A stretch of DNA of 64,000 bases from Macroventuria anomochaeta (taxonomy: Eukaryota > Ascomycota > Dothideomycetes > Pleosporales > Didymellaceae). The stretch lies in NCBI RefSeq assembly GCF_010093625.1, contig NW_022985373.1:620001-684000 (forward strand), read 5' to 3'. Position numbers and translations under genes: made by a program. The notes under the pieces were generated by a model that was not told the origin of the DNA, made no database searches, and saw only the letters and a program-made list of their open reading frames with translations. Positions 53,591 through 63,563 of the stretch are shown here, piece after piece. Each line of letters begins with the position of its first letter. Positions within the stretch are counted from its first letter, which is position 1.

Positions 53591-56500
53591 TTACTTCTTT
53601 CCTTCTTTCATAACCCTCTTCACCTCGTCGTAGTCAACATCCTTAAACCGCCCCCCATAATCCCTCCACCGCATCTGAAACGCCACTCCAACAACCGGCA
53701 ACACACTAACCAGCTCCCCCAACCCCGCCCACTGCGCCGGAATTTTGACCTCCTGCCCTCCCTTCTTGATACCCGCAAAAGCACCAGCAGCCAACAAGAT
53801 AGCACCAAGGTTGTACACCGCGCTCCATACAAAGTTGCAGATAATTCGTCTATATGCGGCTTGGCTGATGTCGAGGAGGATGAGAATATCGGCGAGCCGC
53901 TCGGTCATGAGGACGACGTCTGCGGCTTGTTTGGCGACATCGGAGCTCGAGTGGGGGGAGTGCATGTGCGCGCCAACATCTGCTTGCTTCAAGGCAACAG
54001 AATCATTCGTTCCGTCGCCGACGAAGAGGACGATGCGGTTCTTCTTCTTCCACTGCCTTTCTTGCAGGTCTTGGATGTACTTCTGTTTCCCCTCGGGCCT
54101 GCAGCGGCTCTTGGTGAATCGTTTCGGGATGTTGAGTTCGTGCGCAACGGTGTCGACGGAGCCTTGGGAGTCGCCACTGATCATGTGGACGGTGATGTGG
54201 CGCTTGTGCAACGCCTCGATGACCCTCTCGGCGTTGCGTTTGGGTGTGTCGCGTAATTTGAATACGGCGGAGACTTCGCCTCGGATCGTGACGCAGAGGT
54301 AGCTGCAGTTCGCTTCCTCGACGTGGAGGGAGAGCCAGGTGGGGTTTCCGGCGCGGACTTCGTAGTTGCCGGCGCGCGTGAAGCCTACAACACCTTCTCC
54401 GGGTAGGCTGGATATGCTGTGCATCTCAGCGGGTATGAGGTTGGGTTCAGAGCTCATGCGGGATTCTTTGGCTAGGAAGTTGTTGACACCCAAGGAGATG
54501 GGATGCCTGTTGTCTTTTAGAAGACCGAGAAGGATAGACTTGACCTGAGCGGGCTCCAAGGTGCCATGATACTGTTCGCTGATGACCGAGAAGCAGCCGG
54601 TGGTGAGCGTGCCAGTCTTGTCGAAGATGACATCCGTGACGTTCCGTGCGACTTCGAGCTTCTGGGGGTCTCTGAAGATGATGCTGTATCGTGCTGCGAC
54701 CCCACCCGCAATGAGGACGACCATGGGAACAGCGAGTCCGATTGCGCAGGGACAGGAAACAATGAGGGTGGCGATAGCGTAGGTGATGGCTCTGACAACG
54801 GCCTCATGCCAGTCACGCTTGTTGTAGAACCGGTCAATGAGAAGCCAGATGAGGAAGACGATGGATCCAATCGCTGCGATGGCAGGTACGAACCAACTAG
54901 CTATGCGGTCGGCCAGGGCTTGTATCTTTGGTTGCGTCAACTCGGCGCATTCGACCATTGTAGCGATCTTGTGGATAGTGTTCTCGTGCGGTAGCGCCTT
55001 CAGGATCACAATAAGTGTTCCACTACCGTTCATGGTGCCAGCATAGACGCGTGAGTGTACCCCTTTTGCGACGGGGATGGATTCGCCCGTGAGCATAGAT
55101 TCGTCGACCTCTGACCCGCCATAGTAGACAGTCCCATCTGTGACGATGCGCGTATGTGGAAGAACCTTGAAGCTGTCTCCGTACTGTAGTAAACGGGCAT
55201 CGATCTCCTTGGTGGGCGGATCCGCCTCCCGTTCGTGACCCCACTCGACAAGAAGCGCTTTGTCGGTCTGTAGAGAGCGGAAGGAAACAGACTTTGCAGC
55301 TCGATAACGGGCGAACTCGTTGATGACGCGACCTAGCAGGATCAGTGTGACCAGCAGAGTGGATGTCTCGAAGAATGACTCCGTCCCCAAAGGCTTGCCG
55401 ATAACCTGATACACATAGCACACGACACTAAAGACGTATGCAGTCATAGTGCTGAGTGAGATGAGGAAGTCCATGTCAAGCACACGAGAGTACCATAGCG
55501 ACCTGAGGGCGCTGGGTAGGAACTCGATCCAGGCAATGATCTGGACGATCGAAGCTAGTGCTATCGAAGCATGAGCGTAGGCGAGCTTATCGTGGTCGAC
55601 GGGTGCCCATGCCAGCACCAGGACAGGGATCGTAAGAATTAGAGCAGGAACAAACCAGCATAGCGCTCGTCTTGTCTGTTTCGCCCCCAGTTTGAGGCTT
55701 GAGTGGGTCGGAGGTGGCGCCAGGGCCACCTCGTCGTTTCTAAGACGATAGAAATCGTATATCTCGCGAGCACCAACAACCTTTGCGTTGTAATGAATAC
55801 GCACCAGCTGAGGTTGTCGGGTAGCCGTTATGCATTTATCGACAGCTTGCTTGGTTTTCGTTTTCTCAATACCGTCACCAGTCGCTTCGTTGAGGAGCAG
55901 GTTGTCCTTGGTCCAGTACCAGGAAGGATTCCAAAATTGTCTGTGTGGTTCTGGAAGCTCGACTGAGGTGATACCCTTGGGTCGATCTTCGCGGTGGAAG
56001 TCATGAGTATTGGTGTGCATGAGCTCCAGAACTTGGTCTCTGGGTCTGCTGTTTTGTTCAAAGGAATACCCGGTTGCGGTATTCAGCTTCTTGAGAACGT
56101 CATCAATGGAGGTCCGACTGATGTCCAAGTCGAACTCAAGCCTGGCCATTACGATGTTTACTTGGTGATCGCGGATGGCTGAGATGCGGTCCACGGCCCG
56201 TGTTATACCAGTCTCGCAGCATCCGCACTTCAGTCCATCGATGTTGAGGATGAATCGCTGGTAAATCGGGGGCCCTTTCTCGATGTCTGCGTTGCTAACT
56301 TCATCGCTGACTTCGTTCTCTGCTCCTAGTTTCTTTAGCCACAGTTCTTCATCATGGAGGGAGGCTCCTAGGCAGCAACTACCCTGGGAGTGCGAATGTG
56401 AAGGTGAATGTGCATGCGAATGCGGGTGTGCATGTGCATGCGAATGTGGATGTGAGTGGTGCAGCGAAGTCGTCCGTCGAAATGCGCGCCTGAATCGGGA

Positions 56501-56758
56501 GACAGCGCCTCCATCTCCGCTATGATCGGTCGCGTTCAAGGTAGGGGACGTGCCTGGGTTCGAAAGCTCAGGTTCGATCAGGTTGCGTATTCCAGCGTAA
56601 GTGTCGACTTGGTCACTTAGGCGACCTGGAGGTCTCCGGTGAGGCTGCGGAGGGCTTTGAGGAGGCGAGAGGTCCCATCCAGGACTTTCTGGGTATGGAT
56701 CCGGTGAAGATGTTCGTGCAGGAGACAAAACGTGACCGACACCGCCGACGGCTGACAT
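53591..56758 (-). CDS. P1B-type heavy-metal (copper-type) ATPase
   Basis: A single exon of 1055 aa from the ATG at 56758; the open frame extends further 5' but without an ATG. The N terminus is Pro/Ser-rich, then a His-rich tract (HHSHPHSHAHAH-like, residues ~100-123) ending in SCC. One heavy-metal-associated domain follows with GLKCGCCETGI near residue 185. The ATPase core is complete: TGES (MLTGESIPV), SCPCAIGLAVP with the CPC metal site, DKTGTLTTG with the phosphorylated Asp, the HP motif (NRHPISLG), and GDGTNDSVAL. Eight transmembrane segments fit. CPC and CxCC suggest Cu(I), Ag or Cd export or secretory loading; the metal is not determined. The His tract could bind metal. Confidence 0.9.
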   Translation of the reverse strand: MSAVGGVGHVLSPARTSSPDPYPESPGWDLSPPQSPPQPHRRPPGRLSDQVDTYAGIRNLIEPELSNPGTSPTLNATDHSGDGGAVSRFRRAFRRTTSLHHSHPHSHAHAHPHSHAHSPSHSHSQGSCCLGASLHDEELWLKKLGAENEVSDEVSNADIEKGPPIYQRFILNIDGLKCGCCETGITRAVDRISAIRDHQVNIVMARLEFDLDISRTSIDDVLKKLNTATGYSFEQNSRPRDQVLELMHTNTHDFHREDRPKGITSVELPEPHRQFWNPSWYWTKDNLLLNEATGDGIEKTKTKQAVDKCITATRQPQLVRIHYNAKVVGAREIYDFYRLRNDEVALAPPPTHSSLKLGAKQTRRALCWFVPALILTIPVLVLAWAPVDHDKLAYAHASIALASIVQIIAWIEFLPSALRSLWYSRVLDMDFLISLSTMTAYVFSVVCYVYQVIGKPLGTESFFETSTLLVTLILLGRVINEFARYRAAKSVSFRSLQTDKALLVEWGHEREADPPTKEIDARLLQYGDSFKVLPHTRIVTDGTVYYGGSEVDESMLTGESIPVAKGVHSRVYAGTMNGSGTLIVILKALPHENTIHKIATMVECAELTQPKIQALADRIASWFVPAIAAIGSIVFLIWLLIDRFYNKRDWHEAVVRAITYAIATLIVSCPCAIGLAVPMVVLIAGGVAARYSIIFRDPQKLEVARNVTDVIFDKTGTLTTGCFSVISEQYHGTLEPAQVKSILLGLLKDNRHPISLGVNNFLAKESRMSSEPNLIPAEMHSISSLPGEGVVGFTRAGNYEVRAGNPTWLSLHVEEANCSYLCVTIRGEVSAVFKLRDTPKRNAERVIEALHKRHITVHMISGDSQGSVDTVAHELNIPKRFTKSRCRPEGKQKYIQDLQERQWKKKNRIVLFVGDGTNDSVALKQADVGAHMHSPHSSSDVAKQAADVVLMTERLADILILLDISQAAYRRIICNFVWSAVYNLGAILLAAGAFAGIKKGGQEVKIPAQWAGLGELVSVLPVVGVAFQMRWRDYGGRFKDVDYDEVKRVMKEGKK

Positions 56759-57763
56759 ATTGAAGCTGAGGCTGTGTAGACGTAATTGATGGGGGCCTGA
56801 GGTATCAATAATATATGTGGGCTTTAGCGATACCTGACGAGACCGTGACAGTGAGTGAAGTTTGGAGTGGTGAACGCTATGGTGTCCTTGAAGTTTGTAC
56901 CCACGTGCTGTCTGTCCCTTTCTTCTCACTCAGATGGGAAGTCTCCATACATGTACTGTGGAAGCCGCATTGGCATTGACCTTGCTGGCAGCCGCGCGGG
57001 AGGCGCCTGCACGCAGGCTCCATGCAACCTTCCATAGTGAATGGTGCCGTGTGGTGTGACCTTCGGAGCCAGCAAAACTGCAAAAATTGAGGCTCGTAGA
57101 ATGCTTTTGTCTTACCAGTGGGGGTTGTGCACACTTCATGGAAGACAGGGCCGCCAGTGACAGCTGCAGGTTGCCTTCCGCAAGAGACAGGTGCGACAGA
57201 GCGTGATCACTGTACGAGATCCGGTCTTGGCGACGCATACTGATAGGAGGTGACCATGTGTCCTCGAAGTCCTTCATTCAGATGGTGGAAGGGTGCTAGA
57301 GAGTAGTGCAGAGCTCAGGTTAGTGGTGAGGCATCAATTCTGGAGGGTTTCCGTGGGCATGGCGGAGGTCTTTGTTATGCTTGTTGCTCGTGTCTTGTCT
57401 CTACAAACGGTCTGGGAGCCGAAGTGAGTAGGAGGGTTTATTTCCGTGGGACATGGTCGACCAATGATATTGCTTCGTGCAAGTCGGAGACGATGGGGGC
57501 GGAGTCAATGGTTGACACGCCCTACACGTGACTTCGCGATTTGTTGCGTCATCGTTTGCCGGTTCAGTCCGCGCAGGCGGCACAACCTTGACCTGTCGCA
57601 TCGCAATACCAATGTGAACCCTCCACCCCCCACTCCTTCAAGGAACCAACTCTGGTAGGTGCCATGTGCACTTTGCCTACCACAACTCCAACTGCAAACG
57701 CATGTCACTAGCGCTGAACCCCCGTCCCCACATCGTGCGCCTACTTGACGGCCGCTAGAAACC
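56759..57763. other. Intergenic region between divergent ATPase and RAD4 genes
   Basis: About 1 kb between start codons at 56758 and 57764. A TATATGTGG-like box lies near 56812 for the ATPase. Minus-strand open frames here (for example 57277-56930) have no recognisable product. Nothing else was identified. Confidence 0.5.
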
Positions 57764-60700
57764 ATGGCAGGCACGCGAGGCCGATTGCGCAAGACAAATG
57801 ACGCGCCAACCCCGCGACGGTCGTTGCGCAAGAGGGACACGCAAGCAGAGGAGCAAGACGACCTGCCTGACGTTCTGCGGGAAATGCTGCACGAGGAGCG
57901 CGTCGCAAAGAGAGCCGCGGACGATGAAGACGAGAAGCCGCTGAAGAAGCGCAAGACAGCGCATGCCCAGCGAACTTCGAGTCCGGCCCCGCAAGCTCAG
58001 GTCGTCCAGCCTGTAGTCAAGGCTGCGACTGCACGGCCGTCCAGACCTGCACCACCATCACTGCCGCCCGCGCTGCTTCCATACGAACCACCACCACACA
58101 ATGCGCCGTCACACCAGCCTAGTCGTGTTCTACAGACGGTCGAGGACTCTGATGAGTCCGACGGTGACAGTGATATGGAGTGGGAAGATGCGCTGGGCGG
58201 GGGAGGGGACAGTGACGACGAAACTGAAGCGAAAGCTGCGCCTGAGATTGGCGATGTCTCCATCACAATAGGCGGCAGCAGGAGTGAGGAGGTCTCGACG
58301 AAGAAGAAGGTGCGGCGACGGGCAATCACGTCGGTGGATAGGAAAAGGCGACTGGACATACACAAGATGCACATTCTGTGCTTGCTATACCACGTCCACC
58401 GCAGAAATACCTGGTGCAACGATGCAAGGGTGCAGTCTGCTCTGCGCAAGTTGGTCGAGCCTGCGATGTTGACGAACCTCGTGCCGGACCCTGACCTCAC
58501 ACAATACTCGGCATCGAAACGCTTCGTCGATGCTCTGAACCATCTCATGATCATGTGGTCCAAGCGATTCAGAGCTACTGCGCAGGGCATGTCGAAACCA
58601 AAGTGGGCAGAACCTGGCGCAGAAGTGCGGCCGTTTTCCGACTTCGACGAGCTCGACAGTGCCATGGATAAGGACGACTTTCGTACAGCGGCACGCACTC
58701 TGCAAGGCTCGTGTGACGTCGGCGGCCAGCTGTTCTGCGCTCTACTGCGCGGCATCGGTATCGAGGCTCGTTTGGTCTGCTCACTGCAAGAGCTACCATT
58801 CGCATCCGCAGCACAGCCGTCTACGCCCCAGAGACCCAGTCAACCCACAAAGACCATCACCGTAGACCCCTACAACAAAAGCCCGGCGAAGAGCTCAGCG
58901 CCTGCGCGCAGCAAGAAGCTCTCTCGCCTCGAACGCATCATGGGCGAACGCCATCCTGTGCTGAACAAAGCAGGCACGGGACCGAAGAAGCTGAAGGCAT
59001 TCCACACACCCTATCCAGTATACTGGGTCGAAGCCTTCAACTCCGCGCACCAGAAATGGGTGCCCATCGACCCGCTGTCAACATTCACCACCAACGACCC
59101 GGAGAAACTAGAGCCACCGTTCAGCTACATGCAGAACAGCCTGACCTACGTCATTGCATTCGAAGACGACTACACCGCGCGCGACGTAACCCGGCGCTAC
59201 GCAAAAGCGTACAACGCCAAAACGCTGAAATTCCGCATCGAATCCACCCCCCGGGGCTCACAGTGGTGGACGCGTACCATGAAGTACTTCACCCGCCCAA
59301 ACCCCCTCCCGCGCGACACCGCAGAAGACACCACTCTCGCGCGCAAAGTAGCCGCCGAAGGGATCCCCAAAAACGTGCAGGACTTCAAGAACCACCCCGT
59401 CTACGTCCTCGAGCGGCACCTTAAGCACAACGAGGTCATATACCCGTTGGATGTAGTGGGGAAGGTGAATGTCGGCAGCTCCATGAACCCGCGCATGGAG
59501 CCCATTTATCGACGGAAGAATGTGCACACCGTGCGCTCCGCAGACAAATGGTACCGCATGGGCCGCGACGTTTTACCGGGTGGTCAACCACTCAAACACG
59601 CAAAACCCAAAAAGGGGCGCTTACCTTCCATCGGCCCCGACGAGCGTGTCGAAGACCAAGCTGATGAGGTTGGCGCGGCGCTGTATGCAGAGTTCCAGAC
59701 AGAGATCTATGTTCCACCGCCGGTCGTAAGGGGCAGGGTACCCAGGAATGTGTACGGCAATCTGGATCTGTATGTCCCCTCTATGTGTCCGCCTGGCGGT
59801 GTGCATGTGCGACATAAACTCGCTTCCAAAGCCGCGCGCATCTTGCAGGTCGACTACGCGGACGCGGTTACGGGGTTCAGTTTCAAGGGGCGGCATGGCA
59901 CGGCGATTGTTCAGGGCGTTGTTGTGGCGCAAGAGTACGGCGAGGCTGTGAATGAGGTCATTGGGGGTATGGAGTATATGCAGGAACAGGCTGAGGTGGA
60001 TGCTAGGAGGGCTGAGTCGCTACGACTCTGGCGTCGCTTCTATCTTGGCTTGCGGATTGCTCAAAGAGTCAACGATATCGAGATCGATGGTCAAAGAGGT
60101 GACGTTATAGATGTTCAGGCGTCTATCAATTACGAAGAGCAGCGCAAACAGGCTGATGACATGGCTGGTGGTTTCTTGCCCGACGATTCTACCTACGTCG
60201 AGCCTTCTCCTCTGCCAAGGGGCAAGCCAAAACCGGACATCGACTTCGGTGGTGGCTTTGTGCCCGAGGACGAAGTCGAAGTCGAAGACGGGGTTGAGGA
60301 TGAGCAAGATGGGGAGGGCGTCAATGGCAAAGTGAACGCAGGAGGTGGATTCATACTCAGCCAAGACAATGACGACAGCGACATTGAACTTGGTGGCCCC
60401 AGTCTCAACCGCCAGGAGTCATTCGGCAGCGTTATCCTTGAGTCCCAGGAGCTGCGGCCTAGGAGACGGAGTAGTTTTGGCAAGCCCTACGTATCCTCCG
60501 ACACCGGATCCCAACGGCATGATGGAAAGGATGAGGATGAAGAGAGTGAGTGGGAAGACCCTGCTGGTTTCGCGAACCTGCACGATGAGCCGCAGAGCTT
60601 GGCGGATGGAGATGGTAAGCCCGGACCCGCACTCGAACTACCGGAGCGCGTCGCAGCCCAATTTGCTCATGGTGGGGATACGGGTGGTGGTTTCTTCCTT

Positions 60701-60967
60701 CCGCCTACGAGGACGGATACAGATGTGGCGATGCACGATGCGATAGCACCGTCAGAGAGGCAGCTCGAGAAAGCCGTGGATGGAATGGCGGATACAGAGA
60801 CAGTCAAGCCTGAGGTCAAGGTCGTACCAATCGCTGAAGAGGAAGGCGATGAAAACGCTGAAGCTGAAGCGATATCGGCCAGCTCACCCTCGGAAACGGG
60901 CAGCTTGCCGCTCGAGGACCCTGATGATGAGGACGCGGATCCCGACTGGCTGGTCGACGCAACATGA
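57764..60967 (+). CDS. RAD4: Rad4/XPC nucleotide excision repair protein
   Basis: A single exon of 1067 aa, ATG in ACCATGG. After a basic, acidic N terminus comes the transglutaminase-like fold with its conserved stretches (GSCDVGGQLFCALLRGIGIEAR, split by a Ser/Lys-rich insert, then YPVYWVEAFNSAHQKWVPID). The three beta-hairpin DNA-binding domains follow: BHD1 (YVLERHLKHNEVIYPLDVVG), BHD2 (RRKNVHTVRSADKWYRMGRD), BHD3 (GNLDLYVPSMCPPGGVHV, DYADAVTGFSFKGRHGTAIV). The C-terminal 250 residues are acidic with repeated GGGF(V/I/F) motifs. Rad4 recognises helix-distorting lesions with Rad23 and recruits TFIIH. The C-terminal acidic tail is the expected TFIIH-contact region (inferred). Confidence 0.95.
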   Translation: MAGTRGRLRKTNDAPTPRRSLRKRDTQAEEQDDLPDVLREMLHEERVAKRAADDEDEKPLKKRKTAHAQRTSSPAPQAQVVQPVVKAATARPSRPAPPSLPPALLPYEPPPHNAPSHQPSRVLQTVEDSDESDGDSDMEWEDALGGGGDSDDETEAKAAPEIGDVSITIGGSRSEEVSTKKKVRRRAITSVDRKRRLDIHKMHILCLLYHVHRRNTWCNDARVQSALRKLVEPAMLTNLVPDPDLTQYSASKRFVDALNHLMIMWSKRFRATAQGMSKPKWAEPGAEVRPFSDFDELDSAMDKDDFRTAARTLQGSCDVGGQLFCALLRGIGIEARLVCSLQELPFASAAQPSTPQRPSQPTKTITVDPYNKSPAKSSAPARSKKLSRLERIMGERHPVLNKAGTGPKKLKAFHTPYPVYWVEAFNSAHQKWVPIDPLSTFTTNDPEKLEPPFSYMQNSLTYVIAFEDDYTARDVTRRYAKAYNAKTLKFRIESTPRGSQWWTRTMKYFTRPNPLPRDTAEDTTLARKVAAEGIPKNVQDFKNHPVYVLERHLKHNEVIYPLDVVGKVNVGSSMNPRMEPIYRRKNVHTVRSADKWYRMGRDVLPGGQPLKHAKPKKGRLPSIGPDERVEDQADEVGAALYAEFQTEIYVPPPVVRGRVPRNVYGNLDLYVPSMCPPGGVHVRHKLASKAARILQVDYADAVTGFSFKGRHGTAIVQGVVVAQEYGEAVNEVIGGMEYMQEQAEVDARRAESLRLWRRFYLGLRIAQRVNDIEIDGQRGDVIDVQASINYEEQRKQADDMAGGFLPDDSTYVEPSPLPRGKPKPDIDFGGGFVPEDEVEVEDGVEDEQDGEGVNGKVNAGGGFILSQDNDDSDIELGGPSLNRQESFGSVILESQELRPRRRSSFGKPYVSSDTGSQRHDGKDEDEESEWEDPAGFANLHDEPQSLADGDGKPGPALELPERVAAQFAHGGDTGGGFFLPPTRTDTDVAMHDAIAPSERQLEKAVDGMADTETVKPEVKVVPIAEEEGDENAEAEAISASSPSETGSLPLEDPDDEDADPDWLVDAT

Positions 60968-61219
60968 AACTTACACCCGACACTACGGCCGGTCGGTCGC
61001 GTAGTGGAACATTGTATATAATATGGTAGTACGATGTATACGAAGTCTCCTAATACTGTGGGTAGTGTTGCGTTCGTCCTTTGGTACCGTGTTGGTCTTG
61101 TGGTTGAGATGGCAAGACGGTACGACGTACAATATACAGCGGAGCAGAGCTGGAAAGTGAGGGATCCAAGGATTGTCCATCACTCGATGCAGGTCTGCGC
61201 CTTCGTACACTCGTTCACT

Positions 61220-61784
61220 TGTCGGCCAGATCCGTTGCGCCAGATCTCTCACCAGGCACAGCTTCTCCCACATCCTCTCCTCCCTCCTCACAGCTTCCTT
61301 ATACTCCGCACTCGCAAACCCGCACTGTGAACTCACAGCAACCCTGTTTTCGAAGCACTTCCTCCACCGTACTCCCTTGCGCTTCAGCAATAATCGCTGC
61401 AGCACTTCTAACCCCCTCTTCCAGCACATCCAGATCCTCCAACTCCGGCTCTTTCGTCGACACCACACCCAGCACAATCGCCTTTCCCTTGGGCAGGAAC
61501 CTCGACGGGTTAAACTCTCTAGCCTTATCTGTCTTATACTCCAGAAAAAGAGTGTCGTACTTCAATTTGAAGAGTCGCTGCGTAATCTTCTCGTAACTCC
61601 TCTTTGCGAGCCACAAATCGTCCGTCAAATTACCGCGGCAGAGATGAACCCCCGTCGTCAGCCCTTCGAAATGGCTTCTTATCGCGTCGTTGTGGGCGCG
61701 CAGGTATGTGCTTAGCAGCTCGATGCCATCTTGCTCCAGCGCGGACAGGAAGTTGGGACCGCAGAAGTATGTCAAAAGCGTGCC
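61220..61784 (-). pseudogene. MetE-like (cobalamin-independent methionine synthase-type) C-terminal fragment
   Basis: Minus-strand similarity begins abruptly at LLTYFCGPNFLSALEQDG (61784) and continues through the family's GVHLCRGN, DTLFLEYKTDKAREF, RFLPKGKAIVLGVVSTKEPE and a SSQCGFAS motif. The frame shifts by one base at the AAAA run near 61362 between the LRK and SSQCGFAS parts; the last part continues to LAQRIW near 61230. The catalytic Cys of SSQCGFAS and the zinc-ligand HLCRGN are in different frames. About the first half of a ~400-aa protein is missing. The single-base frame break could be an assembly error, but the missing N-terminal half is not explained that way. Confidence 0.75.
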
Positions 61785-61988
61785 AACAGAGATCCTGAAC
61801 CAGGTCTCCACCTTCCTTCCCGTGAGCCCAATCCTCCCTCTTCGCCTAACATCGCGCACTCTTGCATATCAGCTTCCTCTGAACCAGCGCTTCTTCCGCA
61901 AGCTGCTACTGAGCGGTAATTTACTGCCATTCTTATGGGATTTGGATCGAAAAGCGTACCTAACCATGCAACACCACAAACCTACATG
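61780..61988 (+). pseudogene. F-box protein fragment
   Basis: Plus-strand similarity starts at VPTEILNQVSTFLPVSPIL and runs through LRLTSRTLAYQLPLNQRFFR and LLLSGNLLPFLWDLD, a pattern of fungal F-box proteins (Skp1-binding part followed by the conserved FFR...LWDLD segment). It ends at a TGA after only about 70 residues, and no start codon precedes the motif; upstream in frame is antisense of the MetE-like fragment. It abuts that fragment head to head at about 61780, so both look like debris of one rearrangement. Confidence 0.65.
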
Positions 61989-62249
61989 AACAACTGAGGG
62001 TGAAGCAGGGGTTGGAAAAAAAAAAGAAGAGAGCGGGGTGTCGCTAGGGCCGTGGAACCGGTGTAGGATTTGGCAGAGCGTGGCCGATGTCGAGAAGTGG
62101 ATGTGAAAGGTGTATGGTATTCAAACGGAGCTTATCTGAGATCGGGGCTTATGTAGCACAGACAAGAAGCTGCAGACACAGGATATCGATCATAGTCGAT
62201 GGTCGTTGTTCATTATCATTACGATTCAAACTCTACTCACATGTTCAAC

Positions 62250-63563
62250 TCATACCCAATCATGCCCTCGACTCCTCACACTCCCTCTACCATCCCCTGC
62301 TATACTGATCTCTGTCGTACATGTGATCGTGCCAATAGTGTCCTTCCCCTCCAGACTCTGCTGCGCCTCAAGTATCGAGTACTCACTGTCATTATCGAGG
62401 TCGTGCTTCGGTCTCTCTTGACTTCCTACAGCATTGCCGTTCACCACGTAGCTGTTTCCGACTTCCTTCATCACATAGCTGTTGCCTGTACCTTTTCCAA
62501 GGCTCTTGCGGTTGCGCGATGTGCCCAGCACACTCTCGGGTAGAACGCGGCGAAGCACGGTTTCGAAAGTCTTGCGAAGTGGAGGCAGGGAGGCGGTGAA
62601 TGCGCCGACGAAGACTTCGGATACGGCGAAGATCGAGAGGTTAACGGATGTGTATGTTGCGTCTGATGAGGAGTAGAGAGACTTCATCTCGTAGAGTTTG
62701 AGGGCGGATATCGTTGTTGTACTAGTTCATGTCAGCATATGAGGATGGAGTGGAGAAGAAAGTGGGCTTACATGAGACCAAGGAGGAAAACGGCGCGAAC
62801 GCCCCAGAGTGTGCGCTTGGGTAATTGGACGCGCGAGACATAGACTAGAGGAGCGACAGTATAGATCAGGTCGGTGAGCATGTTTGTTGCTGCGCCGGAG
62901 TATCCTGAATTACCATCAGTCATGATGATCGCATGTGCGTAAGTCCAAGCAGAGCTCACCAGATATGACTCTTGGTTTATCACCCCAACAGCTACCTGGC
63001 TGGGTGCCTGCAACATCCCAATGCTTGGAGATAGGCTGGCACTCTCCAAGCAAGATGATTGAAGGAAAGACGAAGTTGATGCCGACGTGGATAACCACAG
63101 ACAGCCAAATGACGATGCGGTACCCCTTCGAGAAGTCGAGCATCAGAATATAGGCGCAAATACTGAGCTTGATCAAGGCCATGCCGTAAAGGTTGAACAG
63201 CTGGCCAAACCAGAGCCATCGAAGGTACTCCTCCAAGTTGGCTGGGGTTTGGATTGGATCCCAGACGTGTCGGCCTCCGCCGACTTCGGCTGTTTTGTAG
63301 GCGAAAACAGCGCCAACGATTGCTAGTAGCTAGGTCTGAATGTCAGTAAATTTGAAGCAAAGGATGTTCGTAGTGTAAAGGCATACATGTCCGGTCCATA
63401 GGAGGTGATCTGTGAGTTGAAAGAAGTTACGATTCTTCCAGCTAACGTATAGGCGTAAGCTGACGAAGATTGAGCTGAAAACGATCAATGTGACGATTGG
63501 AATCTTGAGATCGTTCGATCGGTCGTCTAGAGGCAAACCCTCAGTAGAGGTTGCTGCAGCCAT
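62250..63563 (-). CDS. Fungal rhodopsin-domain integral membrane protein (second copy)
   Basis: Exons 63563-63387, 63329-62960, 62904-62772 and 62721-62250 (introns of 57, 55 and 50 nt) give 383 aa. Seven transmembrane segments are readable: IPIVTLIVFSSIFVSLRLYV, HLLAIVGAVFAYKTA, FNLYGMALIKLSICAYILML, IVIWLSVVIHVGINFVFPSI, MLTDLIYTVAPLVYVSRVQL, GVRAVFLLGLITTTISAL and VNLSIFAVSEVFVGAFTASL. CQPISKHWD with a later C is the family's loop motif (C-x-P). The tail is charged with a repeated GNSYV(M/V) pair. The family is the same as the 9.3-10.5 kb gene, but the sequences are diverged and intron positions differ, so these are distant paralogues and not a recent duplication. Confidence 0.85.

Noticed and set aside
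56759..56929. N-terminal extension of the P1B ATPase
   Set aside because: The frame opens with GTG; the first ATG is at 56758.
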